Positions 43,626-53,969 of a stretch of 64,000 bases of DNA are shown one piece after another (within the stretch, counting starts at the first letter, position 1; each line of letters opens with the position of its first letter). Both the position numbers and the translations under genes were made by a program. Source of the DNA: Sphagnum magellanicum (taxonomy: Eukaryota; Streptophyta; Sphagnopsida; Sphagnales; Sphagnaceae); assembly GCA_021904315.1 (NCBI GenBank), contig CM038914.1, forward strand, positions 1,364,001 to 1,428,000. The letters run 5' to 3'. Under the pieces are notes generated by a model. That model was not told the origin of the DNA, did not search any database, and saw nothing but the letters and a program-made list of their open reading frames with translations.

Positions 43626-46600
43626 TAGAATAATAATTAAGATTGCAATCCAACTCAAATTACCTTTTGAATGGGCTCTTAATGTTTAGATAAGTGCATA
43701 ATCAAGAATTCACCTACTCCATGTTAAGCTTTAACTCAATCTTTGTTGAATTTTCTCCTTTCATTTAAGATTTTGTTTGTTGCTTGTTAATGGACCTATT
43801 GGTGCATCTATTGATTACTTATTCATTTTCTTCCATGTGACTAGCAAGTGCATGTTCAAGAATGTTAAACTTACAATTAATATATCAAATTGGTATTGTT
43901 GCATTTTAATTATATTTGAGTACTAATGTTGCTAAAACATCAACATTCACATCAAAGTCCAAAAAACTATATATATATAACATGATTATAATTGTAGTCC
44001 TTCATTGATATATTGTTTATTCGCCATTGCTTGTACTAATCATTTAACAACCCTATCATCAATCAAGGTCTTACACTAGAAGAAATTTTGTAATATGCAA
44101 CCATTCAATTTGCAACAACATGTGATTACATGCAATTACCTATCCTATGCAACTTTGTTTTATCAATTTTACAACTATTCACCATCTTTAAAACTTTACA
44201 ATTGTTTTTGTGATTATGTTGTGACTATTAAATTACACATCCTTCCATATTGACTAGTTTTTTGGATTTTTCATCCATGAATAAGCTCGTATGTTCATTT
44301 AATTGCAAAATTAATTGCGATTTGGTTACTTATTATGGTGTGTGTATACATTTTATGTACATTATGGTTTTGTGTACTACATTGAAAGTATATTATATAG
44401 CTTTTATTCAAGGTGTATTAAAAATCTATTAAGTCTATTTAACATATTAAAGTGCATTTAAATTATATTCAAGGTATATTAAGCATATTTGATTTTATTC
44501 ATGGTAAGTTAAGATATTTAATTTGTATTCAAAGTATATTCAACATATATTTGACCATATTATGGGCATATTGGATTAAAAAAATATCATTTTGATTTTG
44601 TATGGTTCATTTGAAATATGTCATCTTTATTAAGATATGATTAAATTATAGTAGCGAGGTCATATTAATAAGATATAATCATTGTATTACACAAGAATTA
44701 GTTATTGATAAATTATTATGTTATAATAGTTCATTAGTTAGTATAAAGTATGAACTAAATAATTTTATTTAGTCATTTAATTACATTTTAACTAATACCA
44801 ATTAATTAAGTAATCAATTATTATTTATTAGTTACTTCAAAACTTTTTACTAATTAATTATATATTAAATTGTAAACTGATACAATAAAATTATTCAATA
44901 TTCATGAATATTATTCATATTAATTAATTAATTAAGAAATATGAAATAATAGTTAGTTAATTTTAAATTACTTAACTTCCATCATCAAGTCAATAAGTTT
45001 ATAAATAAATAATCCATATTTAATATTTATCAATCAATAATTTTTCAATAATTTATTAAATATTATTAAATATTAAGTTACTATGAAATAACTAATTATT
45101 CTGAATAATTATTTAGATAATTATTATCTAATCATTTCCTTATTTAAATAATTCTGAAAAATATGATTAGTTCTGAAATATTTCAATAATTTAATTTAGG
45201 TAGTTAATCAAGAGTTGTGGTTAATAGCTTATGACTATTAATTAGTAAATATTTAATCAGCCAATGAATAATAAATATTAAATTCTTCACAAATTGAATT
45301 TTTTGGTTACTATTAATGATTAATTAAAACTGATTTAATTTTTACTTAGCAATTTTTTAAAATCATAATATATTATTTTGGTTTAATACTTACTTTTTTT
45401 ATTAGTTACTATTTATCGTTTATTAAAACTGATTTCATATCTACTAATTAACTTAATAAGTTAAAATTTTAATAAATTATAGTTAATATTCAGGAATTAC
45501 CAATTAATTAATAATTTATTTTGTTACATAATCAATTAATACCTTTTTCTTATTTAATTAGTTGATCACCGGTGATTAAAAAGGTTTATTTTCAGAAGTA
45601 AAATTAGTATTTTTATTTAAGTAATTGAATAATATAAAGTTATTAGTTTAGAAATAATTTCCAAATAATTATATATATTAAAAACTTAAATGATTAATTT
45701 GCAACTTGATTAATTAATTAGATGTTATATAATTATTTCTCGAAATAATTTATTATGAAATTTGAATTATTACTATGAACCAATTGATTAGTTATTGGAA
45801 ACCATGAAAGAATAATGACTAGTGTTACTTCTCAAATTATTAAAATAATTTTAAAAATATTATTATTAAATAGTTTTATAAGTGGGTGGGCGGGTAGGCA
45901 ATTAATTATTAGTTAATTAATTAATTACTTATTTCCTACCTATTTGATTGTATAATTTACAAAACAAAATAAACACAAAAGTTGTGGAAAAATCATTTTT
46001 AGTTACAATTGAATTTGCAATTAAAAGGTTTAACCCATATGTTTTATTTTCTAATGTTATTTTACAAAGTACATAAAGAAGTTGCCTTCTCTTTGGATTT
46101 CACATTAAAAATCATGTGCCATTTGGGATGAGCTCAAAGAAGCTTAACCCAAACATTTCAACATCTAAAGGAAACAACAAAAATTTTAATCCAAAATGAT
46201 ACAAAAAAGGTAGTGTTTCATAAAGAAAAACTTGATTCAAAGACAAAATTTCCATCCATTCACCAAAAAAAGGTGTCTTTACAAAAGTTGGATCCTTCTT
46301 AGAAATCATTTCCAGAAAATGGTGGAATTCCAAGAAAATCCCATAAATATCTCTTAATTAATCGGGATAAACTTAAATGGTGTTAGACTAATCCTCTAAA
46401 ATTTTGGTTCTAAATATAAACATTTAAATTACTTCGGTATTCCTTTTTGGTTCCTGATAAATCGGTAATAAGAATTAGTAGTGGGAAATCACTTTGAGAA
46501 AAAAAGGTGTTTTGCAACTGGCCTTGCAATTCACTTTATTTATATGCCATGAATGCACACAAATAAGTTGTATGAGTTGCAAAATTGTAATTCACCATAT

Positions 46601-46885
46601 ATACGGTGCAATTCATTGCAACTCAATCAAAACAATTCATTTTCAACTACTATGCAACTCCATTATAACTACACCCATGATGTCATGCTAACATCATTAA
46701 TTGTCATCCATCTATTAAAATTTAACACGTGGCATTATGAAGATTTTTGGACATAAATATTTTTTCAAAATATTAATATCTATTGTCGATTATGATTGCT
46801 AATGATAGTCCAAAATTGTGACACATGGCATAATTGAAAATTGCCATAGCATATTAATTATATTTTGGAAAAAAAAAAAAAAATT
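43626..46885. other. Extremely AT-rich intergenic DNA
   Basis: No gene seen. Between about 44560 and 45960 the sequence is almost only A and T, built from TTAATTAA, AATTATT and ATTAAATA strings with very few G or C. A run of GCAACT-containing strings lies at about 46500-46680. Confidence 0.65.
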
Positions 46886-47040
46886 AAATTATAGTAGTTA
46901 GGTAGGTCGTACATAACCATAGGTAGATAAGTTGGTAGGTCTTAAAATGTACATACCTACATTTTTCTTAGGACCTACCTACCTACATAGGTAGGTAGAA
47001 AAACAAGACCTACTTACTTACCTAGGTAGCTAAGACATAG
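46886..47040. repeat. TAGGTAGG / CCTACCTA block
   Basis: TAGGTAGGT runs and their complement ACCTACCTA alternate, giving potential foldback between the two halves (for example GACCTACCTACCTACATAGG followed by TAGGTAG). Similar to 12040-12180. Confidence 0.65.
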
Positions 47041-47334
47041 GAAAGCAGAAGACTAAGTGCATTAAAAAATAACCATGAATTTATTTTTTTTAATTTATGT
47101 TTTGCTTTAAAGTTAAGTTTTTTTAAACTCATCCCAAAATGGCACATGTATTTTAATGTGAAAACATAAAAGAACAAGCCTTTTTTATATAGTTTGTAAC
47201 ATGGGATTTAAAAACAAATCATATGGGTTAAGTCTTTTAGTTGTTCATTAGTTGCAAATTGAGTTACAACTATAACACTTAAGCATTCAAGGCAGGTTAA
47301 ATCCAAGGGGAAGGTTCCATTGTTTTTGGTGTCT

Positions 47335-47812
47335 CAACAAAACTTGAACCTTCCTATTCGTGCATTTGGTGCACTAAAAATCGTCAAAAATGGAATAAAA
47401 TTGAGAAAGTTATGGTCCCTCAAAGTAATGGGGGTCAAGAACTCAAAAAAACAAACCATCAAATGCTACAAAGGCCGTTTCCCAAACACCAACAAAAATT
47501 CTTTGTATGTTGTTTTATTGTTATTCAAGTTCAAAAAGAACTTGTAAAACTTTAGTTGGTGTTCCTATAACACTTTAAATCATTTAAAATGAATAATAAA
47601 TAAGAAAGTTATGAGGTTTGAAAGTAGGAGGGGTCCAAAGAGAAGAAAAAGGAAAAACAAAACATGTTTTGTAAGCTGGAAAGCTTATTTTTCTTCTTGT
47701 TATTTTTTCATTACTCATTTTCCTTTGCACTTCAAAGATGATTTCTAAAACTTGAGGTAGTGTTCCCATAACATTTTAAATCACTCAAAACGAAACACAT
47801 ATGATGAAGATA
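47335..47812. repeat. Dispersed repeat, copy 2
   Basis: Homologous to 1425-1912, same orientation (see that entry for shared blocks). It too contains two versions of the 'cataacactttaaatcatttaaaa' block, about 200 bp apart, so the unit seems to have an internal duplication older than the dispersal. No coding capacity. Confidence 0.6.
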
Positions 47813-49049
47813 TAAATAATTAATGAATATGTATCCTTATTAAGTTATAAGTAGTTGTATTATAGTCATAACATAATTGAACATTAGTATTTAGTAGTGG
47901 TGCACTAATGGCCATACTAATTGTATTAATGAGAATCATAATTGAAATTAATTACAAATGTATCCCATAATGGGTGGTGGAAATGTCAACATGTGGCATG
48001 ATCATATGTATGTACATTGTACACTAGTTGCAACATAGTTATTGTTTTAGTGACACATTTATAATAGTTCTAAAGTAGTTGCCACATGCAACTCCTCAAA
48101 AAATTAAACATGGTTGACTACATATGTATATACGATGTGTATAAATTAATGTATAAAAGACCATTTTCAACTCACTTGCAATTATAATACAACTAATTGA
48201 TTTTCTGACGTGGTAATTTATTTATTAATACATAATATTTTTAAGGGGATAGTTGCATAATAATGATATATGAGTTGTTTTTTGAGTTTTAGTTGTAGGA
48301 TAATGTGGTTTTGGTGAACATGATTTCTCATAGTGAATTGGTAGTAAGAATCAGTAATGGGAAATCTATAGTGAGAATTGATAATAGGAAATCAGCAGTG
48401 AGAATTGATAATGGGAAATTGGTAATGAAAAATTAGAATCCTCCTTCTCTCTATTTGTGATTACATCCTCGTGATCAGTACAAAAAAACTATCACAAAAT
48501 TTTAAATCAAAACTAGGCGTAAAAAATTATCAACTATTCTACCATATTTGTCACTCCCTGGTCATTTAAGATTTGTTGAGAAGTTGAGAGAGCAAAATCT
48601 TTCGCCACAAAGTCACTTCTAGGTGTTGGGTTTGCAAGGGAAACAACTTCTTCAGCTTTGGTTTTAGCAGTGTGGTCGATTCTGGTACCAATCCTGGTGA
48701 AAAGATCGGTTTCAATTCTAGTTTTGGTGACAGTGTCAATTCGATTCTGGTTTCGGTTCTGGTTACAAGATCGATTTCGATACTAATCTCTTTTACTACA
48801 AAAGGTTCACTTGAATCAACTTCCATTTGAATTCTCATGTCCTGGCCATTTCACTAACTCTCACTCATAGATCCTAATTTTGTCGTGTCCGCCATTTTTT
48901 TGTACCAAAAGAAGGAGGTACAAACCATGGGAACGCATGTAGATAGGTTTCAAAACAATTACGTAGTTGTTGTTTGTCCCTCCAAAATGATTTGAAAGAT
49001 TATTGAATTAATTCAGTAACTAGGGGCTTGTAATGCTCCCACTAATCCA
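47813..49049. other. Intergenic DNA
   Basis: AT-rich to about 48450. From 48566 to 48838 the minus strand has a 90-codon Glu/Leu/Lys-rich frame (IELTLSPKLELKPIFSPG) that might be the last part of the Gypsy-3 3' ORF. Not enough to call a gene. Confidence 0.45.
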
Positions 49050-49059
49050 ATTGAATTTG

Positions 49060-49760
49060 ACAAACCTTTTGTTGGTAAATGAACAGTTCTATGCTCATGA
49101 AGGCATGCTCCATCTTGAGGGTTTCAAATTCCTCAATCCGATAATGCCAAAGGTCTGTTAACTCGGCCTTGTCGTTCAACCTCTCATTTTCAGTAACCAA
49201 GGCTTGAAAGTCCTCCTCAACTATAGGGATGTTGTTCTTGAGGTCTTGGACAGTCCTTTGCAGACTAGAAATAGTTTTGATAGTATGCCAAAGTTCCTCC
49301 TCCTATTGCTCATTCTTGTTTTGTAGTGTGGAATTTTCAAGTTGTATCCAGATGATTTACAATTTGGCAACCTTGAGCTTATTTTGTGTGATGTTAGCTG
49401 CAAAGTCAATCAAATGTTGCTTTGCCTCCTCCTTTTAAAGCTTGGCTTGTAAAGCTTCATGGTCCACCTGCAATTGGTCGTAAGCCAAGGAAATTACCAA
49501 GATTTGGTCTTTCATTTCTGGTAGTTGGCTTCAGTAGGCCAAATTTTTGATTTAAACTTTGGTAATTTTCATGTGAATTTCATGTAGGCTTTCAATTTCC
49601 TTTCGGAGCCCTTCCCTAATGAGAGCATCTTGTTGTAAGGTGTCTTCCAATTTTTAGTATTGTCTAGGAAGATCAATTACCTCCTGCGTAGCCCTTATTC
49701 TTTGGTCTTTTGCAATTGACTTTTCGACCATGGCAACATGGAACACCACCAAAACCTCTC
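49060..49760 (-). pseudogene. Gypsy-3 3' ORF, coiled-coil part
   Basis: Reading the minus strand with several stops ignored gives a long charged heptad-rich sequence: MVEKSIAKDQRIRATQEVID, LEDTLQQDALIREGLRKEIE, LAYDQLQVDHEALQAKL, RTVQDLKNNIPIVEEDFQAL, VTENERLNDKAELTDLWHYR. At least four in-frame stops make this a pseudogene. The coiled coil suggests the intact product made oligomers. Function unknown. Confidence 0.55.
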
Positions 49761-50350
49761 CTATTGTTCTGCCAACACCACTAAAAGTCACAAATGTTCT
49801 TGGACTCTCTTGAAAGTGGCTATAATGTAGGTATTCAAGCTAAAAGTGCTGAAAAATTAAGGGTGTAAAAAAGTTTATGGTACCCTTGAAGAGGCCAAAG
49901 TCACATTTTAAACTTCAGTTCAATTGTCCATCTGACTTCCACCAGGAAATCCTCCTAGTGGTGTGTCAACGTCTGATACCTGAATCAAAAGAATCGGTTA
50001 TCCTTGTAGTCGGTCATGTAGCTATTGCGACAAAGACCAAGGGGGAGATATCGGTTGGAACTCAAAAGGGGCATCTAGCATATTGGAAAATAAATTTCGT
50101 GTTAGAGTTGTTGTTCTGGATTTTTTCTTCGAGCTTGAAGGCTTTTCCACTAGATCACTTTTCCTAGGTGATGGATTCGACATTTGGTTTGGATGTGGCC
50201 TCAAACAGATGGAAATATTTTAGCCCCTTAATGCCGAAAGCAGATTCAGTTTTGGTAATGGAAGGTTTAGTTCCAATACAAAACCAAAATGCACATCCAA
50301 TGGTTATTGTGTGCTTTCCCCTTGGACATCTAGCATGGAGTCTAGATCAA

Positions 50351-51632
50351 TCAGTGCGCCTTGGACAAGCACTTCATCTTTAAATCTACGTCGAAGAACT
50401 TTGAATCGTTGTCTTCATCGTCGGGGTCCAATTCCAGTAGTCCAATTTCCAGTTCCAAAGGGTACCATTTTCGTAATAGGATATCTACTACTTGTGTAGG
50501 ATTGAATTTTGGCTCCTTTCCTATCATTTCTTTCAACTTTGAGGGTGTCAAAAAGTCCCAAATGTGATTGCACAAATTATAGAAAAGGACAACAGACTAG
50601 TCAATCTGCTTCCCATCTTCTGTCATTGTCACAAGAAGCATCAGCTTCTTTATAACATAGGTTGTTCTACTCCCTTTGAGCCAAATTGCTTGTAGCAATG
50701 TAAACATGCGTGCTATGTACTTGCCCTTGAATTGTGCAACCTTCTTACCTTCCTTTTGCATAATTGTGTCTTTTGGTGCAAACCTGATGCACGTCTCTGT
50801 GACTTCATCTTGTTTATAGTTCGGTGGAGTTGTGATTTTGGTGTTGGGGAGGCGCATCATTTCACTGATGGTCTTTTCAGTAATGGAAATCGATTGCCCT
50901 TGCACCACCAAATTGATTATTTCACGGGTGTACTAAGTGATGCCTTATAGCGACTCCTTCACCACTGGCCAAATTGGGGTAAGCTTGATGTTGATGAAAC
51001 CAAAAACTCCAACCTGCTTTGCCCAATGAACATTTTTCCCTTTCACCTATCTCTCAAACTTATCCATTTTGGTAAAGGTTACCTTGCCTCTTCCTTTCAA
51101 AGTCACTAACATTTTGCCTTTTTTTTTTCTCTCCCTCAACCTCAAAATCCAATTCTGATTCAAGATTTTTTGGTTTTGATTGAAAGTTCTTGGGGGCTTT
51201 CCCTTGTTCTTCTCTTCCTTTCTCCATTTCTTGTTGCTCTTTAGCTAGCCTTTTTGCTTCGTCTTTGCTAATTACTCCTTTCATCTTGGCATTGGATGTT
51301 ATATTGCTAAGATTCGAAATGCAAAAATATTCAACAACAATAGCGGAAATGAAAATTTGAGGTCCTTTTATAGGTGTTAGAAGGGATGAATGCAACACTT
51401 CGGTGTGGTAACGACTTGGATGAAAAAGGTGACGTTTGGGAAGTGGAATCATCACATCAATTCTTGGCCGAAAGGATTTGAGTTGACAAGCATGAATGAA
51501 AAGACTTTTTGGATGAAAGTAGGATCTTGCATCCATGGGATAGATTTTGTTATTATCTTTAATGGTGGATTCCACTTGGTTAGAATCATTTGTAGATTCA
51601 TGAATGTTGGAATCTACTGGTTTTTTTTGCAC
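50351..51632 (-). pseudogene. Gypsy-3 3' ORF, middle globular part
   Basis: Three frames (51632-51060, 50911-50597, 50575-50351) follow each other on the minus strand. The first is basic and contains KDEAKRLAKEQQEMEKGREE, a charged helix. The second reads ITEKTISEMMRLPNTKITTP and later FKGKYIARMFTLLQAIWLKG. The segment ISEMMRLP recalls the conserved core of the 'putative plant transposon protein' domain often found in retrotransposon-linked ORFs of large plant genomes. That match is from memory and weak. Frame breaks show decay. Confidence 0.45.
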
Positions 51633-51699
51633 CCATTTGTCTTGGTTGATGTTCCTCAGCTACAGTATCGAACTCCAATTTGGGTGGAGGGGAATTTTT

Positions 51700-51990
51700 T
51701 GTTCATTTGGTTCCCTTGGTATTGATTGTTAATTTGGTTTTTCCTGTATTGGATCCCAATTCAGTTCCTCCAATACTAGATCCATTTTTGGTTCCGTTGG
51801 TACCAAATCTAGGTTTGGTATCGACTATTCATTTGGTTCTTCCTGTATTGACTCCTTGTTCAATTCTTCTGATACCAAGTCGTCGTCAGGTTCTTCTAGT
51901 ATCATGTCCTTTTTTGGTTCTTCTAGTATCGTGTCCTCTTTTGGTTCTTCCGATATCGAGTTCTCGTTTGATTACCAATTCAATACAAAC
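51700..51990 (-). repeat. Acidic coding minisatellite (EEPK-D-IL repeats)
   Basis: Units of 27-30 bases; on the minus strand one frame reads ENSISEEPKEDTILEEPKKD, then MILEEPDDDLVSEELNKESI, then QEEPNE and a stop. A nine-to-ten residue acidic repeat in the element's sense frame implies it was once part of a protein, probably the N-terminal region of the 3' ORF. The hydrophobic plus-strand frame over the same DNA is its shadow. Confidence 0.6.
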
Positions 51991-52419
51991 AATATCGAAT
52001 CTTAGTCCAATAACCAATTCAGTTATGTGAGTATCAAAATAATTTTTAGTATGGTTTCCAATGCTTTGTTTATTTCTTGCTGCAACTATTGTTTAGTTGA
52101 TCCTTTGGGTCATAGGGTTGGGGGATTCCATTGTCATTCCATGAAATCTTTCAATGGTGCTAATCTTGTGTTGATCGTTCAATTTGTATTCCAATACCGA
52201 ATTTTGATGGGGGGCTACCATTAAGTCCTCTCTGCCCCCTTTAGTTGTGACTTCCAGTCTTTGGGAAGCAACATCCAGAGTTTTGTAAAGTTTTAGTTTG
52301 TTGATGTTGACCAAAATAAGGTTTGTGTCAAATTTCTCGACTGTGACCAATAAGGCAATGTTGTTGGGGAGACAATATTGAATCCAATAAGGTCCAAACC
52401 ATTAGTGTTTGAATTTGCC

Positions 52420-53345
52420 AATGTGGGGTTTTTCGTGTCTTAGGGAACTAAAGCATGAAATCCCCAATGGAAAATGCTTTCTCTTTGTAATGGGTTTGTG
52501 CCCACTGAGCTCGATTCCATTGTTGTTGCCCTGAATGGTGGTAGATGTGTCCCTGGCCTCATCTAATCACTCCAATTGAAAATAGTTTGGTGGCCAAGAC
52601 TTGAACTAAAAAAAAATCGTTACTTGTATAGGGGTTTGCTAGAAGCAAATATTCCATTGGCATTAGAAGGCGAAGATCATAGACCAACTCATACGGAGTA
52701 TGTCCAACAATAACCTTGAATGTAGTTCGATATCCACATAGAATGTGTGCAAATGTTCGTCCCAATAAGACCACTTTTTATTTACCAACTTGGTCAAGAG
52801 AATGCCAATCACCTTGTTGGTTGATTTTGCTTGGTCGTTGCCTTGAGGGTAATAGGTTGTTGAGCTAGTGTGCTTCCTCAAAAAGTGTGTGGTCAACACT
52901 TCAATTGTTGCATTGATGAAATGCACACTTTGATTGCTAACCAAAGTGAGAGGACAATTGAATCTAGTGAGGATGTTTTCATATATGAGCTTTGTAGTCA
53001 TTATAGTTGTGTTGGTGTGCAACACCTTGGCTTCCACCCACTTGGTGGCATAATCAATTGCCACCAGTATGTACCAATTTCCTATGGTTTGGCCAACTAG
53101 GTTTGATGGGACTTATGAAGTCAATGCACCACTTCATGAAAGGTTCAATTAGTAGGGTGGTAACTAAATGGGCCATATTTGCCAGTGATAGATTTCATAT
53201 ACGTTGGTAGGCATTACAAGATTGGCAATATATTTTAACATCCTTATGTAATGTAGGCCACCAATATTTGGCATCTAGAATCTTGCGGCTAGTAATGTTT
53301 GTTGAAAAATGGCCACCACCCATGTCGTCATGCATCTCCTTAATT
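52420..53345 (-). pseudogene. Gypsy-3 integrase
   Basis: A zinc module at about 53345-53200 (HDDMGGGHFSTNITSRKILD, then YCQSCNAYQRI) and a core starting FMKWCIDFISP and VAIDYATKWVEAK, then LTLVSNQSVHFINATIEVL and YYPQGNDQAKSTNKVIGILL. The second catalytic Asp (SDQG in relatives) is Asn and the Glu (GQAES) is Lys, so two of three catalytic residues are gone. TFKVIVGHTPYELVYDLRLL follows, typical of the C-terminal side. Frame breaks are present. Confidence 0.85.
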
Positions 53346-53399
53346 AATGATTATTGAAATTTCTTCCAGTTGTAAGCAACGCTTCAAAACCTAATCATG

Positions 53400-53640
53400 A
53401 CCTTGTCAGTAAATAACACTAGCTTGTAATGTGAGAGGAAAAGTTTTTAAAGTTAATTTCTTTTTCTACTCCTGTGAGAAATGAATCGGAAAGGTCTTAG
53501 TTGATAGGTAGTCATGGACATCTTGCAACCAGGTAGGTTGTAATGTGAAAAAGGTAGCATCTGAAATTTGGTCAAATATTCCCTTGTTTTTAGTGGAATT
53601 TGGAAGTCACAACAAAACATCTGTAATAGAATGGGATTAG
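53400..53640 (-). pseudogene. Gypsy-3 RNase H-integrase linker remnant
   Basis: The minus strand gives SDATFFTLQPTWLQDVHDYL, STKTFPIHFSQE, then TLKTFPLTLQASVIY and a segment with VLKRCLQLEEI, interrupted by stops. This matches the spacer between RNase H and the integrase zinc module. It is cut at 53643 by the Copia-2 LTR. Confidence 0.6.
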
Positions 53641-53642
53641 CA

Positions 53643-53955
53643 TGTTAACAAATAGGAAATCTACTCAAGTGCAAACATAAATCTTTATTAAAAGGAAACT
53701 ACAACATGATGTTCATAACGCGAAACATAACATCAAGAACACTTCAAGGTTCTTGTCACATGAAATACACAAATTTGTGCAATGAAGAAAAGAGAACCAA
53801 ACCATCAAAACCAAGGTATTTAACTAAAAGACCAAACCACAAATAACCAAACTAATATAAGTAAAAAAAGTAATTCAACCTTGTGAAAGTAACCTAATTA
53901 CTTTCCTACTCCAATAACAAATGAAACCTAACTAGTTGAGCTTGAATTCTCAACA
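53643..53955 (-). repeat. Copia-2 3' LTR
   Basis: 313 bp starting TGTTAACAAATAGG and ending CTCAACA, more diverged from the two Copia-1 LTRs than they are from each other. A purine tract CTTAAGGGGGAA (sense strand) abuts its inner edge. Its outer edge interrupts Gypsy-3. Confidence 0.93.
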
Positions 53956-53969
53956 TTCCCCCTTAAGCT

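Larger units (their letters stand above)
49050..53642 (-). mobile_element. Gypsy-3: 3' half of a decayed Ty3/Gypsy element with a long extra 3' ORF
   Basis: The minus strand carries, in order: RNase H-integrase linker, integrase zinc module, integrase core, acidic repeats, a globular segment and a coiled coil. RT and everything upstream are missing, because Copia-2 begins at 53643 and a different Gypsy family follows it. No LTR was recognised at the lower end, so that edge is approximate. An extra ORF downstream of integrase is known in some plant Gypsy lineages (Athila, Tat), but I cannot assign this one. Confidence 0.7.

Noticed and set aside
51680-52030. 116-codon hydrophobic plus-strand frame
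   Set aside because: It is the antisense of the acidic EEPK repeats. The apparent membrane-protein look (LVLLVSCPLL) comes from reading the minisatellite backwards.
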